Assembly (NCBI GenBank): GCA_947459055.1
Contig: CANHCG010000040.1
Span: 1-9,677, forward strand
Direction of reading: 5' to 3'
DNA from: Cytophagaceae bacterium
GTDB taxonomy: Bacteria; Bacteroidota; Bacteroidia; Cytophagales; Spirosomataceae
Length of the DNA stretch: 9,677 nt
A program made the position numbers and the translations under genes. The notes beneath the pieces are model-generated. The model made no database searches. It was not told the origin of the DNA and was given only the letters and a program-made list of their open reading frames with translations. This document shows positions 5,938-9,677 of this stretch, piece after piece; position 1 is the first letter of the stretch; each line of letters begins with the position of its first letter.

Positions 5938-7734
5938 ATGAAGAAAATACTTCTATTTCTATTTGTCCCGCTGGCTTCTTTTGCTCAGCAAATGATTCCC
6001 CTGACGGATTTGCAGGCATTTGATCAACCGAGTTCCAACTGGACCATCGAAGGGGCTATCAAATCCAATTATACGGATACCAGTTTTCAGGTTAGTTCCG
6101 GTAAAGGCGTGTTAGTAAACACCCTTCGGCATGGAAAATACAAACGTTCTGATGATCTTCGATTTAAATTAAATCATGGCGATATTCATTTCATGATGGA
6201 TTTTATGTTGCCCAAAGGAGCGAATTCCGGTATTTATTTGCAAGGCCGATATGAAGTTCAATTATTCGATTCTTGGGGTAAAAAATCCCTGAAATTCGGA
6301 GATTGTGGAGGGATTTATGAGCGCTGGGATGATGCGAGAGGTAAGGGGAAAGAAGGATACGAGGGATATTCCCCGCGTCAAAATGCCTGCAAAGCACCAG
6401 GTTTATGGCAATCAATCGAAATTGATTTTGAGGCGCCTCGTTTCGATGCATCTGGCAAAAAAATCAAAAATGCTGTGTTCAAAAAAGTCATTTTGAATGG
6501 TATTCTCATTCAAGAAAATATTGAAGTTTCAGGGATGACTCGAGGCGCTTTGTTTGATAAAGAAGGCCCAGCAGGTCCGATAATTATTCAAGGAGACCAT
6601 GGCCCGGTAGCATTTAAAAATATTCGCTATGAAAGTTACGATAAACCGACTGCCAGTCTCTCAAACATCTCCTATACGTATTATGAAGGAAAATTTACCG
6701 AACCCATTATTGGGGAGGCAAAGCCTTTAGTCAAAGGCAAATTAGCTGGGTTGACTTTTAAAGTAATCAAAGCTAAAAATGATTATTTAATTCACTATGT
6801 AGGAGATTTAAATGTGCCTGAAGCGGATGAATATGAATTTCAGACGCATTGGACAGGTTCAGGCGTTTTGAAAATTGATGGAAAAGAATTGAATTCGGGT
6901 TCGCATTGGTATTCTGATAAGGTGTCTATGAAAACCCAATTAAGCGCTGGAAAACACCGGTTTGAATTAATACATGTAAAGGATTTTCCTTGGGGACCCA
7001 AGGCCTTGGGTGTTTTTGTGAAGCGAATGGGTGCTCATGAAATAGCTTTTCATGATCGCACCTCGTTGCCTGATCCGGAGCCTTTGGGTTTAATCGAAGT
7101 AAAGGCATTATCAGAGCCTGTCTATCAGCGATCATTTACCTTTCATGAGGGGAAGAAAAAAACACATGTGATTCATGTGGGAGATCCTACAGGACTTTCC
7201 TATTCGTATGATTTAAAACAAGGAGCTATTTTACAAACTTGGAAGGGTTCTTTTTTAAATGCAACGCAAATGTGGCAGGATCGTGGGGAACCTCAAACGG
7301 CGGAGCCTTTGGGTCAAACAGTGTTGATGGATGGCAAGTTTCCGTTGGCTTTAAGTAGTCAAGCCCAAGGAGATTCGACCCAATTAGCCTATAAGGGCTA
7401 TAAAATTATGCACGGTCGCCCAGTGTTCTATTACGAATGGCCTGCGGCGAAACTTGTGGTGGAAGATCACTTGAATCCGAATAAGCTGGGAAATGGCTGG
7501 GAGCGCACGATTAAATTAGTGGGTGCAAGTCCGATGCTTTCTTCAGTGGAGGCGGTGATTGGCAATAGCCCCGATGTGGTCGAGGTTAACCCCGGCTTAA
7601 TTGCCCTGCAGGGTTCGGGCTATTATGTCCAATGGAGTAAAACGCCGGCTTTGATTTTACAATCAGGTCCAGGTAAGATGCAGGTTCGGGTACCTGTGCA
7701 AGGAAATAGTTTCACGTATCAATTGATTTGGTAA
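5938..7734 (+). CDS. Secreted 3-keto-disaccharide hydrolase-like (DUF1080) protein with PA14-like region
   Basis: A 598-residue exported protein. The signal peptide is residues 1-17 (KKILLFLFVPLASFA, cleavage before QQM). Residues about 20-232 form a DUF1080/PF06439 domain, a concanavalin-like fold whose characterised members hydrolyse 3-keto-glycosides. Its signatures are GANSGIYLQGRYEVQLFD (about 94-111), CGGIYERWD and the closing GDHGPVAFKNIRYE; C123 and C151 could form a disulfide. Residues about 245-365 resemble a PA14/GLEYA carbohydrate-binding fold (YYEGKF, WTGSGVLKIDGKEL, LSAGKHRFELIH). Residues about 385-598 are a beta-rich domain with LQTWKGSFLNATQMWQDRG that I cannot name firmly; it recalls domains beside cytochromes in Planctomycetes and Verrucomicrobia proteins. 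I start at ATG 5938; TTG 5932 is less likely. The next gene begins 2 bases after its stop, so the two form an operon. Substrate and activity are inferred from the family. Confidence 0.88.
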   Translation: MKKILLFLFVPLASFAQQMIPLTDLQAFDQPSSNWTIEGAIKSNYTDTSFQVSSGKGVLVNTLRHGKYKRSDDLRFKLNHGDIHFMMDFMLPKGANSGIYLQGRYEVQLFDSWGKKSLKFGDCGGIYERWDDARGKGKEGYEGYSPRQNACKAPGLWQSIEIDFEAPRFDASGKKIKNAVFKKVILNGILIQENIEVSGMTRGALFDKEGPAGPIIIQGDHGPVAFKNIRYESYDKPTASLSNISYTYYEGKFTEPIIGEAKPLVKGKLAGLTFKVIKAKNDYLIHYVGDLNVPEADEYEFQTHWTGSGVLKIDGKELNSGSHWYSDKVSMKTQLSAGKHRFELIHVKDFPWGPKALGVFVKRMGAHEIAFHDRTSLPDPEPLGLIEVKALSEPVYQRSFTFHEGKKKTHVIHVGDPTGLSYSYDLKQGAILQTWKGSFLNATQMWQDRGEPQTAEPLGQTVLMDGKFPLALSSQAQGDSTQLAYKGYKIMHGRPVFYYEWPAAKLVVEDHLNPNKLGNGWERTIKLVGASPMLSSVEAVIGNSPDVVEVNPGLIALQGSGYYVQWSKTPALILQSGPGKMQVRVPVQGNSFTYQLIW

Positions 7735-7736
7735 TC

Positions 7737-9596
7737 ATGAATAAGGCAATAAAACTTCAACTCAGCATCCTTTTTATTTTTGTTTCGATGGGTGCGTTTG
7801 GTCAAAAACCAAGCCAAAAAACAGAACAAGATTTTTATGAAATCAAAACCCTTCCGATTCCCAAGGATTTGTATTTGGAAGTCGGCGGATTAGCTACAAT
7901 GCCTGATGGTCGCTTGGCGGTTAGTACGCGCCGTGGGGAAATTTGGATCGTGGAAAATCCTTATCAAAAAAATAGTCATCAAACCTATTATCGTCGCTTC
8001 GCCTCTGGCTTGCATGAAATTTTGGGATTGGCCTATAAGGACGGTGTTTTTTACTGTTCCCAACGTGGCGAATTAACCAAAATTACGGATACCGATCGTG
8101 ATGGGGTGGCGGATTCCTATGAACCGATTTACCAATTTGAATTATCGGGCAATTACCATGAATATACCTACGGTCCGGTATTTGATAAAAATGGGGATAT
8201 GTTGGTGACTTTAAATTTAGCCTGGGTAGGTTTCGGAGAGGGTAAATTTTCGAAATGGCGGGGTTGGTTAGTGAAAATCAAACCTGATGGCACCTTAGAG
8301 CCTCATTCGGCGGGGCTTCGTTCGCCGGCGGGTTATAGCATTAATGAGGAGGGGGATATTTTTTATGGAGAAAACCAGGGAGACTGGGTAGGATCTGGCC
8401 GGGTGACGCATTTGGCTAAGGGTGATTTTGCAGGAAATCCTGGGGGAATTAAATGGGCCAAAGAGCCCAATAGCCCGTTTAAATTAACCTTAGAAGAAAT
8501 TCCAGATAATGGTGCACCGATGTTCGAGGCGGCAAAAAAGGTGAAGAATTTGAAATTGCCAGCCGTTTGGTTCCCGCATGCGATCATGGGTATTTCTACC
8601 TCGGATATTTTACAGGATACGACCAAAGGCCGCTTTAGTCCTTTCCCAGGGCAGTATTTCGTATCGGATCAAGGGCAATCCAAGGTGATGCGGATGTTTT
8701 TGGAAAAGGTAAATGGCGTGTATCAAGGCTTTTGTATTAATTACCGGGAAGGATTCCAATCGGGTATTTTGCGGGAGCGTTTTGGGTTGGATGGTAGTAT
8801 GTTTGTGGGGATGACTTCGCGGGGATGGGGTTCAACGGGTAAGGCTGATTTTGGTTTGCAGCGCTTAGTTTGGAATGGTTTAACGCCCTTTGAGATCCAT
8901 GAAATTCATGCGAAGGCGGATGGGTTTGAAATTAGTTTCACGCAGCCGGTGGATGTAAAATCAGTTAAAAATGCAGCTTCTTATGCCTTGAGGTCTTATA
9001 TTTATAAATACCATCATCAGTATGGAAGTCCGATTATTGATGTTAAGGATTTGAAGATTAAGGGAATCAGTGTTTCGGCGGATAAGAAAACGGTGCGGAT
9101 TGCGTTGGATGGAATTCGTCAATATTTCATTCATGAATTTGTGTTGAAAGGAATCATGAATGAGGAGGGCGAACCTTTGTTGCACGAAACAGCTTATTTT
9201 ACCTTGAATCAAATCCCGGCTGGCGAAAAATTAGCGCTTAATGAAAGCACCAAAATTGTGGAGGCTAAGGTGGAAGTTGAGGTGAAAGAAGTGGGCGGTA
9301 AAAAAGAATTAATTTCAGAGGCTCAGGTCATGGCTTTGTTGAAAAAACACACCTGTTTAGCTTGCCATGCGAAAGACAAAAAAGTGGTGGGTCCATCTTA
9401 TGAGGACATTGCGAAAAGAGGATATTCGAATAAGCAGATTTTGGATTTAGTCTATAAGCCTAATCCACAAAACTGGCCGGATTATGCCACTGAAATGGCG
9501 CCCATGAGTCATATTCCAGCGAAAGATGTGTTGAAAATTGCGGGTTGGATTAATTCATTGGATAAGTCGAAGGAGAAATTGCTGAATAGGGATTAG
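7737..9596 (+). CDS. Secreted beta-propeller dehydrogenase-like protein with C-terminal cytochrome c
   Basis: A 619-residue exported protein. The signal peptide is residues 1-23 (ending GAFGQ). Residues about 35-380 look like a six-bladed sugar-dehydrogenase-type or NHL-like propeller: GGLATMPDGRLAVSTRRGEIW, PVFDKNGDMLVTLN, KIKPDGTLEPHSAGLRSPAG and FYGENQGDWVGSG. Within it DTDRDGVAD (118-126) is a calcium-loop-like motif. Residues about 382-495 are an Ig-like domain (DGFEISFTQPVD, ASYALRSYIYKYHHQYGSP). A Val/Glu/Lys-rich linker (about 508-525) leads to a class I cytochrome c: CLACH (C540, C543, H544) and a likely axial Met at 587 or 590 (EMAPMSH). The protein would act in the periplasm, passing electrons from a substrate or partner to heme. 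It resembles membrane-bound dehydrogenase-like proteins of the Planctomycetes/Verrucomicrobia type. Quinone-cofactor residues could not be confirmed. Start: ATG 7737, preferred to TTG 7728, which lies inside the previous gene. Confidence 0.9.
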   Translation: MNKAIKLQLSILFIFVSMGAFGQKPSQKTEQDFYEIKTLPIPKDLYLEVGGLATMPDGRLAVSTRRGEIWIVENPYQKNSHQTYYRRFASGLHEILGLAYKDGVFYCSQRGELTKITDTDRDGVADSYEPIYQFELSGNYHEYTYGPVFDKNGDMLVTLNLAWVGFGEGKFSKWRGWLVKIKPDGTLEPHSAGLRSPAGYSINEEGDIFYGENQGDWVGSGRVTHLAKGDFAGNPGGIKWAKEPNSPFKLTLEEIPDNGAPMFEAAKKVKNLKLPAVWFPHAIMGISTSDILQDTTKGRFSPFPGQYFVSDQGQSKVMRMFLEKVNGVYQGFCINYREGFQSGILRERFGLDGSMFVGMTSRGWGSTGKADFGLQRLVWNGLTPFEIHEIHAKADGFEISFTQPVDVKSVKNAASYALRSYIYKYHHQYGSPIIDVKDLKIKGISVSADKKTVRIALDGIRQYFIHEFVLKGIMNEEGEPLLHETAYFTLNQIPAGEKLALNESTKIVEAKVEVEVKEVGGKKELISEAQVMALLKKHTCLACHAKDKKVVGPSYEDIAKRGYSNKQILDLVYKPNPQNWPDYATEMAPMSHIPAKDVLKIAGWINSLDKSKEKLLNRD

Positions 9597-9603
9597 GAAG
9601 TTC

Positions 9604-9675
9604 GAAGGCGGATAGTCTAAGTCCGGAGCCCGGAGGCTGGAGTTGAAAAGACAGAAGGCGGGTAAGGTCGGAGCC
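9604..9675. repeat. GC-rich imperfect intergenic repeat at the window end
   Basis: After the cytochrome gene stop the base composition shifts to G/C-rich and purine-rich. Two imperfect units begin with GAAGGCGG (9604-9611 and 9654-9661) and end in GTCCGGAGCC (9621-9630) or GTCGGAGCC (9667-9675), with a related CGGAGGCTGGAG between them. The 3' end of the array is outside the window. This resembles the purine-rich spacer repeats I recall in some Cytophagales genomes. A 4-base stem, AGCC/GGCT at 9627-9638, is too weak to call a terminator. Confidence 0.5.
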
Positions 9676-9677
9676 AA

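Noticed and set aside
8363..9212. Minus-strand open frames inside the cytochrome gene
   Set aside because: Antisense shadows of the propeller and Ig-like domains; no signal peptide, motif or promoter.
9627..9638. Hairpin AGCC-CGGA-GGCT as terminator of the sugar operon
   Set aside because: Only four base pairs and no following T-run; better explained as part of the GC-rich repeat.

Overview
The window looks like chromosomal DNA of a Bacteroidota bacterium, most likely of the Cytophagales/Spirosomataceae type. The reasons are: moderately AT-rich DNA, signal peptides ending in ...AQ or ...GQ, starts without strong Shine-Dalgarno sequences, a TAnnTTTG-type -7 promoter element, a zapA-rny gene pair, and a LytS/LytTR two-component system. 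The assignment comes from protein character only; no rRNA or marker search was possible. I see no rRNA, tRNA, CRISPR array, insertion sequence or phage gene.

Left part (1-3424, all on the minus strand): a housekeeping cell-envelope and division operon read right to left. It holds a multi-spanning oligosaccharide flippase, a small coiled-coil protein, the Z-ring protein ZapA (overlapping the previous gene by ATGA), and ribonuclease Y, whose 3' end lies beyond base 1. A candidate promoter sits just upstream of the revised flippase start.

Middle part (3487-5931): a small secreted, probably beta-barrel protein on the plus strand ends tail to tail, with overlapping stop codons, against a minus-strand sensor/regulator pair. 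That pair is a LytS-type histidine kinase with four membrane segments and, overlapping it by 8 bases, a LytTR response regulator. Upstream of the kinase are two GTTAAT direct repeats 20 bases apart that could be the regulator's own operator.

Right part (5938-9596, plus strand): two secreted proteins encoded 2 bases apart and transcribed divergently from the kinase. The first has a 3-keto-disaccharide hydrolase (DUF1080) domain, a PA14-like region and an unassigned C-terminal domain. The second is a beta-propeller dehydrogenase-like protein fused to an Ig-like domain and a C-terminal class I cytochrome c. Together they suggest a periplasmic redox-linked sugar degradation module, which is an inference. 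Past the last gene is a short GC-rich stretch with an imperfect repeat.

The least expected pattern is a 22-23-base sequence found in both non-coding divergent intergenic regions (3478-3500 and 5860-5881), with 20 matching positions, two substitutions and one gap. It may be a shared regulatory site linking the small barrel/flippase region with the kinase/sugar-module region.
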